The notes below the pieces were generated by a model, which did not search any database, had not been told where the DNA came from, and saw only the letters and a list, made by a program, of their open reading frames with translations. This document shows, in pieces, positions 8,110 to 16,156 of a stretch of 52,461 bases of DNA (its first letter is position 1; each line of letters opens with the position of its first letter). The stretch comes from an uncultured Christensenella sp. (GTDB lineage Bacteria; Bacillota; Clostridia; Christensenellales; Borkfalkiaceae): the NCBI GenBank assembly GCA_910578765.1, contig CAJTRW010000009.1, forward strand, positions 8,961-61,421. Reading direction: 5' to 3'. Both the position numbers and the translations under genes were made by a program.

Positions 8110-10014
8110 ATGGCAGGATTAAGTCTTAAACATATTTACAAAGTATATCCTAACGGCACCAAGGCGGTAAACGATTTCAATATGGAAATCGCCGACAAAG
8201 AATTTATAGTTTTCGTCGGACCGTCGGGTTGCGGAAAGTCTACGACGCTCAGAATGATTGCGGGGCTTGAAGACATAAGCGCGGGCGAACTTTTGATAGG
8301 CGAAAACGTGGTAAACGATATGGAACCCAAGGACAGGGACATTGCAATGGTTTTCCAGAACTATGCGCTCTATCCCCATATGACCGTGTTCGAGAATATC
8401 GCGTTCGGGCTCAGACTCAGAAAAATGCCCAAGGACGAAATAAACAAACGCGTAACCGAAGCGGCTGAAATTCTGGGCATAACCGAGTATCTCGGTAAAA
8501 AGCCCAAAGAAATGTCGGGCGGACAGAGACAGAGAGTTTCGCTCGGACGCGCGATTGTGCGCGAACCCAAAGTTATGCTTCTGGATGAACCGCTGTCAAA
8601 CCTTGACGCTAAACTCAGAACGCAGATGCGTAGTGAAATCGCTAAACTTCACGCAAAATTGCAAACGACGTTTATCTACGTCACCCACGACCAGATTGAA
8701 GCAATGACTATGGGTACGAGAATAGTCGTAATGAAAAACGGCTTCGTACAGCAGATAGACTCTCCCAAAAACCTGTACAACTACCCCGGCAATAAGTTCG
8801 TTGCGGGCTTCATAGGCACTCCGCAGATGAATTTTTTCGAAGGCACGCTTTTGAAAAAAGGCGACGAAGTTGAAATTAATTTCGAGTATTCGGAAGCAAA
8901 AATTACCGTTCCCTATTCGATGATGTACAAGGCGAAGCCTTCCTATCTCGACGGCAAGTCAAGGGTATATATAGGACTGCGCGCCGAAAGCGTTTCAATC
9001 AATCCCGAAGTCGTCAAGGCGAGCAAATCTAAAATCAAAGTCAGGGTTTCGCACAAGGAAGAGCTCGGAAACCAGACCCTTGTATACGGCGATATAAATA
9101 TGCAGGGCGACGGCTATACCGAAAGCTCTACCAGAATTATAATCAATATGGACGCTGCCTGCGACTTTAAAGCGGGCGACATAATTGACGCGGCTCTGGA
9201 TATTACAAAGGTACATCTTTTCGACAAAGAGACCGAAGTCAGCATTCTTCCCAGAATACCCGAATTCAATTATCTTGACTGCGAAGTAAACGACGGCAAA
9301 ATTATTTTCCTTGGTACGGAGCTTAAACTGCCGCCCGCAATAAAGTGCGAAAACGGCAAGTACGAACTTTTAATCCCCACCGACGCAATCACAATGCACG
9401 GCTCTGCTTCGGCGGTAACCGTGAGCGAATGCGAAGAAATCAACGGAAAATACGTTGTCGCGTTCGGGCTTGGCGACAGAAGAATGTACGCCGTTGCGGA
9501 TGAAGCCGTTAAATGCGGAAAGGCAAAAATCGGTATCGATTTAAAGAAGATTTCACTCTTAAAAGACGGGGAGACGGTTGTTTCCGCAATGCCCGAAATT
9601 ATCAAGCTGGAAGGTAAGCTGGTTAAAGAAAAAGTTGCAGAAACGGTGGAAGTAAACGGAAAGGAAAAGAAGAAGAAAGTTATAAAATTCTTCTATGACG
9701 TTGAAGGTTACAAACTTCCCTGCCCCGATACTGCCGCAACCAAACTCATTACGGCGATGGGCGTTAAAAGAGCGTTTACCGAAAAACTTTACTACGAATG
9801 CACGCCGTACGATTTATCGTTTGCCGAAGACGGAATTCCCGCGGGCGTTCTCAACGTGCTTGATTACGGCAAGGAGAAATTCGCCGTGTGCGAGGCGGGA
9901 GGAAAGACCGCTTACGTGCTGTGCGAAGGCGCTGTCGCGGACGGGGCAAAACTCGTGCCGGACGTTGAAAAACTTTCCGTAATAGAAGCGACGCACAATA
10001 TCAGAATTATTTAA
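8110..10014 (+). CDS. malK: Sugar ABC transporter ATPase (MalK/MsmX type) with long C-terminal extension
   Basis: Energises the importer on the cytoplasmic side. Walker A GPSGCGKST (37-45), signature MSGGQ (135-139), Walker B MLLDE (156-160) and the switch histidine H193 are intact. MalK/MsmX proteins are usually about 360-380 residues; this one has 634. The first TOBE region ends near 370 (KVHLFDKET), and the extra 260 residues contain two further segments ending in similar motifs (KISLLKDGE near 484, KLSVIEATHN near 621), so the tail may be two additional TOBE/OB-like repeats. A lysine-rich linker KEKKKK lies near 520. It is the last gene of the operon, with AAGGAAGGGG upstream of the ATG. 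Confidence 0.93.
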   Translation: MAGLSLKHIYKVYPNGTKAVNDFNMEIADKEFIVFVGPSGCGKSTTLRMIAGLEDISAGELLIGENVVNDMEPKDRDIAMVFQNYALYPHMTVFENIAFGLRLRKMPKDEINKRVTEAAEILGITEYLGKKPKEMSGGQRQRVSLGRAIVREPKVMLLDEPLSNLDAKLRTQMRSEIAKLHAKLQTTFIYVTHDQIEAMTMGTRIVVMKNGFVQQIDSPKNLYNYPGNKFVAGFIGTPQMNFFEGTLLKKGDEVEINFEYSEAKITVPYSMMYKAKPSYLDGKSRVYIGLRAESVSINPEVVKASKSKIKVRVSHKEELGNQTLVYGDINMQGDGYTESSTRIIINMDAACDFKAGDIIDAALDITKVHLFDKETEVSILPRIPEFNYLDCEVNDGKIIFLGTELKLPPAIKCENGKYELLIPTDAITMHGSASAVTVSECEEINGKYVVAFGLGDRRMYAVADEAVKCGKAKIGIDLKKISLLKDGETVVSAMPEIIKLEGKLVKEKVAETVEVNGKEKKKKVIKFFYDVEGYKLPCPDTAATKLITAMGVKRAFTEKLYYECTPYDLSFAEDGIPAGVLNVLDYGKEKFAVCEAGGKTAYVLCEGAVADGAKLVPDVEKLSVIEATHNIRII

Positions 10015-10067
10015 CTCATTATTTTTTCCGGTTTGCATTTCCGGAGAGAACCTCCTTATTACTATCT

Positions 10068-10105
10068 GAAAAGCGGGGAAGTATTTCCCCGCTTTTCGGT
10101 TTTCT
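10068..10105 (+). terminator. Intrinsic terminator of the maltodextrin operon
   Basis: A 13-bp perfect stem (10068-10080 with 10085-10097, loop GTAT) is followed by GGTTTTCT, 54 bp after the ATPase stop codon. The stretch 10015-10067 between holds nothing else recognisable. Confidence 0.85.
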
Positions 10106-10106
10106 A

Positions 10107-10135
10107 TTTACAATATGTGCGGCTGGTGGTATAAT
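10107..10135 (+). promoter_or_regulatory. Sigma-A promoter of a short transcript
   Basis: TTTACA (10107-10112) and a consensus TATAAT (10130-10135) have a 17-bp spacer. There is no open reading frame directly downstream; transcription would run about 105 nt to the next terminator. Confidence 0.7.
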
Positions 10136-10141
10136 AGTTTC

Positions 10142-10247
10142 GTAAATTTTAATTCGGGCGTTGCAAAAAACGGACAATTTTATAGCGTACGGGTCAATGA
10201 GAAATAAATATCACCCCGCCCGAAAGCGTTTTCGGGCGGGGTTTTGT
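10142..10247 (+). ncRNA. Candidate small RNA or attenuated leader upstream of the two-component genes
   Basis: The stretch begins at the expected start point of the promoter just upstream and ends in a strong intrinsic terminator. No convincing ORF is inside. The segment TTCGGGCG (10153-10160) is complementary to CGCCCGAA (10217-10224) in the 5' arm of the terminator, so an antiterminator fold is possible. The RNA could be a free small RNA of about 105 nt, or a conditional leader for the response regulator gene 72 bp downstream. No known family was recognised. Confidence 0.5.
10214..10247 (+). terminator. Intrinsic terminator of the short transcript
   Basis: A perfect 12-bp stem CCCCGCCCGAAA/TTTCGGGCGGGG (10214-10225 with 10230-10241, loop GCGT) is followed by TTTTGT. 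Confidence 0.85.
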
Positions 10248-10257
10248 ATGTGTAATA

Positions 10258-10301
10258 TTTAAGGATTTGTTAAAGATTTATACCTGTGAAAGCGGTATAA
10301 T
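10258..10301 (+). promoter_or_regulatory. Response-regulator promoter with tandem TTTAAG-type repeats
   Basis: TTTAAGGATTT (10258-10268) is followed at once by GTTAAAGATTT (10269-10279), a direct repeat with 9 of 11 identical positions. A TATAAT (10296-10301) lies 16 bp further, with no good -35 box. Head-to-tail 11-bp repeats over the -35 position are typical for activation by OmpR/PhoB-type regulators. Autoregulation by the adjacent regulator is inferred. Confidence 0.6.
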
Positions 10302-10319
10302 AATTTCGGGAGAAAAATT

Positions 10320-11000
10320 ATGAAATACGGTTGTCTTATAGTCGACGACGAAAAAGTGCTTGCGGACAGCACTGCGGAATACTTCAATCTCTTCGGCGTG
10401 AAAACGGCGGTAACCTACGGCGCGGACGGGTGCCGCAACTTTTTTAAGGAAAACTCCGCCGAACTTATTCTGCTTGATATAAATTTGGGCGACGGAAGCG
10501 GCTTCGGTCTGTGTAAGCAATTGCGGGCAACAACCGATATACCCATTCTTTTTATTTCCGCGCGTACAAGCGACGACGACAAAATCGTCGCCTTAAATAT
10601 CGGCGGCGACGATTATATTCAAAAGCCGTATTCCCTCGGGGTACTGCTTGCCAAAGTAAAAGCCGTTTTAAAAAGATACGGACAAGCTTCCGCAACGGAT
10701 TATTCCGACGGATACCTGACGGTAAACTTTTCGTCCAGGCAGGTTAACGCAAACGGCGTTACGGTAAAACTTACCTCGCTGGAATTTAAATTACTTGTCT
10801 ATCTTATGGAAAACAAAGATAAAGTCGTATCCAAACAAGAACTGTTTGAAAAGGTTTGGGAAGATAAATTTACGGGCGACGGCACGTTAAACGTGCATAT
10901 ACGCAGGATAAGGGAAGCTATCGAACCCGATCCTAACAAGCCGAAATATATTTTAACCGTCTGGGGCGACGGGTATAAATTTACGGGAGGTAACGAATGA
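10320..11000 (+). CDS. OmpR/PhoB-family response regulator
   Basis: 226 residues. The receiver domain (1-115) has acidic pocket D9/D10, phosphoacceptor D53 in LLDINLGDG, S80 and K102 in the QKPYS loop. The C-terminal winged helix (about 130-224) includes LTSLEFKLLVYL and VHIRRIREAI. A GGGAG site precedes the ATG. The stop overlaps the kinase start (ATGA), so the two are co-translated. Next to an FtsX-type ABC transporter this pair resembles the envelope-stress or antimicrobial-peptide sensing modules of Bacillota. The stimulus is unknown. Confidence 0.95.
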   Translation: MKYGCLIVDDEKVLADSTAEYFNLFGVKTAVTYGADGCRNFFKENSAELILLDINLGDGSGFGLCKQLRATTDIPILFISARTSDDDKIVALNIGGDDYIQKPYSLGVLLAKVKAVLKRYGQASATDYSDGYLTVNFSSRQVNANGVTVKLTSLEFKLLVYLMENKDKVVSKQELFEKVWEDKFTGDGTLNVHIRRIREAIEPDPNKPKYILTVWGDGYKFTGGNE

Positions 11001-12259
11001 GAAAGCAAATCTTTTTAATCTGCGTTCTTCCAGTACTTATGGCGGAGATAATAACGCTTATCGTTTTTGCCGTACAGACGCCCGACTTTACTCAGGATAC
11101 CGTGGCGGTCAACGAGGTTGTGCAGTCGGTAACGGAAGATTTTAACGATTTGGAAGAACATAAAAATTCAACCGCTCTCGACTACGTTGTGCTGGACGAA
11201 AACGGCAATATTCTGTTCAAAACCAAGGCGGGACTTTCCGAAAGCTTAAACGCGGCAATCGCGCACAGGGATACCGTGCTGGATATCAAAACCGACGGCG
11301 GCGCCGTCGGCAAAGTTATTATTTTCAACGACGGCGCGCAAACTCTGCAATCACAAAAGCAGACGGCAATTATCGTTTTGGCGGTTGCAATCGTTATAAG
11401 CGGCGGAATTTGTATCGGGTATGCCGTGTATACGCACTTGACGGTTATCAGACCGTTTTTCAAGCTTAAAGGCTTTGCCGAGCGGGTCGCGGGCGGCAAT
11501 CTGGACGTTCCGCTGGAAATGGACAAACGCAACCTTTTCGGCGCGTTTACCGAAAGCTTCGATATAATGCGTGCGGAACTCAAAAAAGCGCGCATAGCGG
11601 AAGCTAAGGCAACCGCAAGCAAGAAGGAGCTTGTCGCCAAGCTTTCCCACGATATAAAAACGCCCGTCGCAAGCATTAAAGCGGTGTCGGAGGTCGGACT
11701 TGCCGTTTCCGCCGATAAAAAGAACAGGGCAAACTATACGCAAATTATAGGTAAAGCCGACCAGATAAACACGCTTGTCACAAACCTGTTTACGGCAACG
11801 CTCGAAGAATTACAGCAGTTAAACGTAACTCCGTCTAATCTGGAAAGCGGTCAAATTAAGGCGATGCTCGAAAACGCGGACTATCTGCACAAAGCGAATA
11901 TTCCCGATATTCCCGAATGTCTTATTTACGCCGACCCATTGCGCCTGCAACAGGTTTTCGACAACGTATTCGCCAATTCGTACAAGTATGCAAAGACGGA
12001 AGTTGCCGTCACCGCGGAAAAGGACTGTAATTCCGTCAAAATTATTATAGAAGATTTCGGGGGCGGCGTTCCTGCGGAGGAATTGCCGGTTTTAAAGGAA
12101 AAGTACAAGCGCGGACGTAATGCTGAGAATATAGAAGGAGCGGGGCTGGGGCTTTATATTTCGGATTATTTTATGAAAGAAATGAAAGGCGGTCTATCCG
12201 TCGAAAACGGCGAACACGGTTTTAAAGTAACCGTTTCTCTTGCTTTAAGCGGAAAATAA
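10997..12259 (+). CDS. Membrane sensor histidine kinase
   Basis: 420 residues. Membrane segments lie near 6-26 and 123-146 and enclose an extracellular loop of about 95 residues. A HAMP-like linker follows (about 147-200). The phosphoacceptor is H218 in LSHDIKTP. The ATPase part shows the N box (FDNVFANSYKYAK, N323/N327), G1 EDFGGGVP and G2 GAGLGLYI. The true extracellular sensor loop distinguishes it from the loop-less BceS type, so it may sense a ligand directly. Partner is the overlapping response regulator. Confidence 0.94.
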   Translation: MRKQIFLICVLPVLMAEIITLIVFAVQTPDFTQDTVAVNEVVQSVTEDFNDLEEHKNSTALDYVVLDENGNILFKTKAGLSESLNAAIAHRDTVLDIKTDGGAVGKVIIFNDGAQTLQSQKQTAIIVLAVAIVISGGICIGYAVYTHLTVIRPFFKLKGFAERVAGGNLDVPLEMDKRNLFGAFTESFDIMRAELKKARIAEAKATASKKELVAKLSHDIKTPVASIKAVSEVGLAVSADKKNRANYTQIIGKADQINTLVTNLFTATLEELQQLNVTPSNLESGQIKAMLENADYLHKANIPDIPECLIYADPLRLQQVFDNVFANSYKYAKTEVAVTAEKDCNSVKIIIEDFGGGVPAEELPVLKEKYKRGRNAENIEGAGLGLYISDYFMKEMKGGLSVENGEHGFKVTVSLALSGK

Positions 12260-12336
12260 ATTAACGGCGCTAGCAAAACCACGCTTTTGCGCCGCGCAAC
12301 CCAATTTGCGCATACTTGCGCCTCGGCAGTGTGAAT

Positions 12337-12376
12337 CGGCGCAATTATAATTTTGAGCGCCATTAATATTGCGCCG
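12337..12376. repeat. Intergenic inverted repeat, 9-bp arms
   Basis: CGGCGCAAT (12337-12345) and ATTGCGCCG (12368-12376) face each other across 22 bp, within a 12260-12440 stretch unusually rich in GCGC and TTGCGC words. This may be a REP-like extragenic element. No ORF is supported here. Confidence 0.55.
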
Positions 12377-12396
12377 AGAGCGGCGGAGCTGCTCAA

Positions 12397-12441
12397 TTCA
12401 CGAAATTTTTTGACATCGCCGAACGTCAAAAAATTTGTGAA
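12397..12441. terminator. Long imperfect stem-loop after the kinase gene
   Basis: TTCAC-g-AAATTTTTTGAC (12397-12414) pairs with GTCAAAAAATTTGTGAA (12425-12441): 17 pairs with one bulged G and a 10-nt loop. The T-run is inside the stem and none follows it, so terminator function is uncertain. It sits directly before the regulator repeats of the transporter promoter. Confidence 0.45.
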
Positions 12442-12445
12442 CTTA

Positions 12446-12501
12446 TTTAAGAAAAATTTAAGAATCGTTTAAAGACGTTTAAGAATTGAAAAAGGTACAA
12501 T
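12446..12501 (+). promoter_or_regulatory. Transporter promoter with four phased TTTAAG repeats
   Basis: TTTAAG or TTTAAAG occurs at 12446, 12457, 12468 and 12478, i.e. with 11, 11 and 10 bp steps. A TACAAT -10 lies at 12496-12501. The same repeat type precedes the response-regulator gene, which points to direct control of the transporter by that regulator. Confidence 0.65.
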
Positions 12502-12526
12502 GGACGTGTAAAAAGGAGTTTTGGAT

Positions 12527-13288
12527 ATGCAACGGCAAATATTATTGAAAACTGAAAACCTCAGCAAGACCTTCTCCAACGGAGGTCGGCAGCAACACGT
12601 TCTTAAAAATATCGACCTTGAACTTTATCAAGGCGATTTTACCGTAATTATGGGCGCAAGCGGCGCGGGCAAATCCACGCTGTTATATGCCCTTTCGGGA
12701 ATGGATACCCCCAGTCTGGGCAAAATTACTTTCGGCGATAAAGTTATATCCGATTTATCGCAGGACGGTCTTGCGGTTTTCCGCCGCGAGCACTGCGGAT
12801 TTGTTTTTCAGCAAATTTATCTTATAGACGGAATGTCGGTTATGGACAACGTGCTTTCCGCAGGACTGCTTGTAAACAAGGATAAAAAGGCTGTCGTATC
12901 ACGCGCCAAAGAATTGTTTGCGGCGGTGGATATATCGGAAGAAACGCAGAAAAAATTCCCTTCACAGCTTTCCGGCGGCGAAGCGCAGCGCGTCGGAATT
13001 GTCCGCGCGCTTATAAACAGTCCCGAAATTCTGTTTGCCGACGAGCCTACGGGCGCACTTAATTCAAAGACGGGACTTGACGTTCTCGATACTCTCACGA
13101 AGTTCAATGAGCAAGGTCAAAGCGTTGTAATGGTTACGCACGATATGCGCTCGGCGCGCAGGGGCAACCGTATTCTCTACTTGAAAGACGGCGTAATCTT
13201 GGGCGAGTGCAATTTGGGCAAATACTCGCACGGCGATACAAAAAGGCACGAGAAACTTTCCGCTTTCTTAAAAGAAATGGGGTGGTAA
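12527..13288 (+). CDS. ABC transporter ATPase, LolD/MacB/BceA-like
   Basis: 253 residues. It powers the FtsX-type permease encoded 1 nt downstream. Walker A GASGAGKST, Q-loop VFQQIYL, signature LSGGEAQR, Walker B ILFADEPTGAL and the H-loop VTHD are complete. An in-frame TTG lies at 12521, but AGGAG (12514-12518) is only 2 nt from it and 8 nt from the ATG at 12527, so the ATG is preferred. Likely role is export of, or resistance to, peptides at the envelope, as in BceAB-like modules coupled to two-component systems. Confidence 0.94.
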   Translation: MQRQILLKTENLSKTFSNGGRQQHVLKNIDLELYQGDFTVIMGASGAGKSTLLYALSGMDTPSLGKITFGDKVISDLSQDGLAVFRREHCGFVFQQIYLIDGMSVMDNVLSAGLLVNKDKKAVVSRAKELFAAVDISEETQKKFPSQLSGGEAQRVGIVRALINSPEILFADEPTGALNSKTGLDVLDTLTKFNEQGQSVVMVTHDMRSARRGNRILYLKDGVILGECNLGKYSHGDTKRHEKLSAFLKEMGW

Positions 13289-13289
13289 A

Positions 13290-15626
13290 ATGGGGAAACT
13301 ATTTTTAATTGCCCGCTCCAATATGCGGAAAGGCAAAGGACAGACGGCGGCAATAGTAGGGCTTATTTTGCTTGCCGCGATACTTCTCAATCTTTGGCTT
13401 ATGCTGTCTATGGACTATAAAGCCAATTTTGACAGGTATCACGATAAACTCAACGCCGAACATGTTACTCTTGCGGTGCATGACGCAGACGGTACGGTTT
13501 CACAGTATTTATCTCAAACCCTTAAAGACGATTCCCAAGTGCGGGAGTACCGTCTGGACGAATGTATGTATATGTTCGGCACGTTTCCGTATAACGGCGG
13601 AACGATAAACGGTCAATTTGTTTTTTTGGATAAGCAAACGGCAACAACGCGCACAATCGGTAAATCCGAAATTGTAGAAGAGGGTAGCGAAAACAGCGGC
13701 GTTTATTTGCCAATGCTATATAAAACTGAAGAGATTGACGTAGGTAAACAAATTGAAATTGCCATAGGCAACAATCCTGTAAATTATACGGTTTGCGGCT
13801 TTTTCAACAGTGTTATGATGGGTTCGCACAACTGCGCTTTAACCCAAATTATCCTTACCGAAGATAAATATGCCGAGCTTGAAAATTTGAATTACGCGTC
13901 CAAAACCACGCTGTGTTCGGTGCGGCTGAAAGATATATCCGCCAACCTCACCTATGAAGCAAAGTTAAAGTCAATCGTCTCCGAACATTTTAATAATACT
14001 CAAATGACAAGCAACTGTTACGATATAGTTTCGCAGTCGCGCTATATTTCGCAAATGATTTGTTCGGGAATAATCAGTGCAATGGCGTTTTTCGTTTTAT
14101 TGATTGCTCTTGTCGTTATAGTATCGAATATCGTAAATTACATACAAGTCAACATAAAAAATCTGGGCGCGCTGAAAGCCGTAGGTTATACGTCCAATCA
14201 AATAGTCTGTTCGCTTTTATTGCAGTTTTCGGGGCTTACCGTGATTTCCGCGCTTGTGGGCGCGGCGCTCTCTTACGCGCTATTCCCTGCAATAAATTCA
14301 ATGATGATTTCGCAGACGGGCATACCGTACGCGATCGGTTTTTTACCCTTGCCTTTGCTTATTGCGCTTTTGATTTTAAGCGGAGCGGTTGCGGTTTCCG
14401 TTTGGCTTTCCGCACGAAGAATTAAAAAAATAGAGCCTATCGTTGCGTTGCGTTCGGGCATACAAACGCATAATTTCAAACGCAATCCCGTTCCTCTCGA
14501 AAAGACGAAAGCTCCTCTAAATTTCGCACTTGCGCTCAAAACTACGCTGTCGGGCGTTAAGCATAATGTAACCGTTTGCATTACGATGCTTGTTCTTTCG
14601 TTGGTGGTGGTATTTTCGGGACTTATGACCGAAAATATAATAGTCGATATGACGCCGTTCGTCAATCTCATCGTCGGCGAAACGGCGGACAGCTGTATCA
14701 ATATGAACATTGATACGGAGCAGGAATTTTTATCGGAAATAAAATCGGACGGCAGAGTTGAAAAAATATATCTTTACAATTCCCTTAATGTTTCGCATAA
14801 CGGCGGTGCCGAGCTTATGGCTACGCTCTGCGACGATTTTTCCAAAGCGAATAATCAAAGCGTCGTATTCAAAGGCAGATTCCCCAAATACGACAACGAG
14901 ATAGCAATTGCCGCCAAATATGCAAAATCAAACGGGTTTAAGGTGGGGGACGAAATAGAAATTACCGTGAACGGTAAAACCGAAAAGTACCTTATCAGCG
15001 GATTTACGCAAATTACAAACAATCTCGGCAGAGACTGTCTTTTGACGAGGCAGGGCTACGAACGGCTTGGCGAACTTTCAGCCTTGACCTATTATTTAAA
15101 CCTTGCGGACGGCGTGGACGTTAACGCTTTTAACGAAGAGTATAAAGTGAAGGACGGCATAAACGGGGTTATAAATGTGGACGAGGTGACGCGCAGTATG
15201 GGAAGCGTTTACGTTTCTCTTATAACGATTATCGTCATAGCAATTCTCGTTATTTCTGTGATTATCGTTGCGTTCGTGCTGTATCTGCTGGTGCGCACAA
15301 TGCTGACGAATAAAATGCGCGATTACGGAATACTTAAATCGCTTGGATTTACAACGAAGCAACTTATTTTGCAGACTGCGCTTTCGTTTATGCCTGCTAT
15401 TATTATTTCAACCGTAATAGGAGTTATTATAAGTTGTCTTACCATCAATCCGCTTTTGTCGCTGTTTTTAAGTTCGCTCGGCATTGTAAAGTGTACGTTT
15501 AATATTCCTATCCTGTTCGTTACGATTGCAGGAATCGTGCTAATACTTTTGTCGTTTGGCATAGCATGTCTATTATCGCTTAAAATCAAAAAGATAGCAC
15601 CCCGCAACTTACTTGCCGTGGAATAA
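13290..15626 (+). CDS. FtsX-type ABC transporter permease
   Basis: 778 residues with one N-terminal membrane helix (about 17-38), a large extracellular domain, three helices around 255-375, another helix near 427-447, a second extracellular domain, and three C-terminal helices (about 645-672, 700-725, 745-770). Two FtsX domains are thus present in one chain. GGGGTGG inside the end of the ATPase gene serves as ribosome site. Family members move peptides or lipoproteins, or transmit force to envelope enzymes; substrate is unknown. Last gene of the regulator-kinase-transporter group. Confidence 0.92.
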   Translation: MGKLFLIARSNMRKGKGQTAAIVGLILLAAILLNLWLMLSMDYKANFDRYHDKLNAEHVTLAVHDADGTVSQYLSQTLKDDSQVREYRLDECMYMFGTFPYNGGTINGQFVFLDKQTATTRTIGKSEIVEEGSENSGVYLPMLYKTEEIDVGKQIEIAIGNNPVNYTVCGFFNSVMMGSHNCALTQIILTEDKYAELENLNYASKTTLCSVRLKDISANLTYEAKLKSIVSEHFNNTQMTSNCYDIVSQSRYISQMICSGIISAMAFFVLLIALVVIVSNIVNYIQVNIKNLGALKAVGYTSNQIVCSLLLQFSGLTVISALVGAALSYALFPAINSMMISQTGIPYAIGFLPLPLLIALLILSGAVAVSVWLSARRIKKIEPIVALRSGIQTHNFKRNPVPLEKTKAPLNFALALKTTLSGVKHNVTVCITMLVLSLVVVFSGLMTENIIVDMTPFVNLIVGETADSCINMNIDTEQEFLSEIKSDGRVEKIYLYNSLNVSHNGGAELMATLCDDFSKANNQSVVFKGRFPKYDNEIAIAAKYAKSNGFKVGDEIEITVNGKTEKYLISGFTQITNNLGRDCLLTRQGYERLGELSALTYYLNLADGVDVNAFNEEYKVKDGINGVINVDEVTRSMGSVYVSLITIIVIAILVISVIIVAFVLYLLVRTMLTNKMRDYGILKSLGFTTKQLILQTALSFMPAIIISTVIGVIISCLTINPLLSLFLSSLGIVKCTFNIPILFVTIAGIVLILLSFGIACLLSLKIKKIAPRNLLAVE

Positions 15627-15819
15627 ATTAATCAAAAATCAAACGTTAAAGCCGGTCTTGTAGTCTGTTTATAACCCCGATGAATAAGATTGAAACAATC
15701 AACAACGGAGTCAGAGGCTTAGGAACAAATTTTACAACCACAATATGTAGTGGTAGGCAAATCAAAAATAACACAACATATGCCATTTTCGATGATTTTC
15801 AATTTTTAACTCCCATATT

Positions 15820-15857
15820 GCCCCCAAATGATTTTATGTCATTTGGGGGCATTTTTT
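15820..15857 (+). terminator. Intrinsic terminator downstream of the ABC permease
   Basis: A 12-bp stem GCCCCCAAATGA/TCATTTGGGGGC (15820-15831 with 15839-15850) is followed by A and TTTTTT. It lies 194 bp beyond the permease stop codon. The 530 bp between 15627 and 16156 hold no credible gene, only this hairpin, further palindromes and the left attachment-site candidate. Confidence 0.85.
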
Positions 15858-15888
15858 ATCCGAATTTTGAAAGTTCGGGTGCACAAAT

Positions 15889-15929
15889 TTTGAATGACGG
15901 ACAAAAACCACTTTTGTCCGTCATTCAAA
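15889..15929. repeat. Perfect 18-bp inverted repeat near the island border
   Basis: TTTGAATGACGGACAAAA (15889-15906) and its exact complement (15912-15929) flank a 5-nt loop. No T-run follows. Smaller GGGAG/CTCCC hairpins follow (TTGGGAG-CAA-CTCCCAA, then TTTGGGAG-TACAA-CTCCCAAA to 15998), so the border is packed with dyads. Confidence 0.75.
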
Positions 15930-15988
15930 GCCGATTTGGGAGCAACTCCCAATTTCCACAACGCCTTGTTGCTGATTTTTGGGAGTAC

Positions 15989-16002
15989 AACTCCCAAATT
16001 TA
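15989..16002. other. Candidate left attachment site of the integrase element
   Basis: AACTCCCAAATTTA is identical to a 14-bp word at 34477-34490 that touches the tyrosine integrase stop codon. Further CTCCCAA copies lie on both sides (in hairpins at about 15944 and 15991, and again at 16008), as expected for repeated recombinase-binding arms. Left of it is host-like sequence; right of it the base composition becomes AT-rich. Confidence 0.5.
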
Positions 16003-16030
16003 GCGTAACTCCCAAAAATGTATAATTTTT

Positions 16031-16070
16031 AGGAAACGAAGTCGGGGGAAATATCCAGACTTCGTTTCCT
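16031..16070. terminator. Stem-loop inside the left end of the element
   Basis: AGGAAACGAAGTC (16031-16043) pairs perfectly with GACTTCGTTTCCT (16058-16070), with a 14-nt loop and GATTTT after it. It could act as a weak terminator that insulates the element. Confidence 0.5.
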
Positions 16071-16102
16071 GATTTTAAAGCTATATGTTATGTTTTTATT
16101 GC

Positions 16103-16120
16103 GTTTACAATATTGTAAAC
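16103..16120. promoter_or_regulatory. 18-bp perfect palindrome in front of the HEPN gene
   Basis: GTTTACAATATTGTAAAC is a perfect dyad. TTGTAA within its right half could be the -35 box of a weak promoter (TATGAG, 16136-16141). It is a likely operator for the HEPN-helicase pair; the binding protein is unknown. Confidence 0.5.
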
Positions 16121-16156
16121 AGTTTAATGATTTGATATGAGGGTTATAAAATAAAT

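Noticed and set aside
15680..16003. 107-codon open frame between the ABC permease and the HEPN gene
   Set aside because: It has no ribosome site, runs through a terminator and several perfect hairpins, and ends inside the repeat cluster of the island border.
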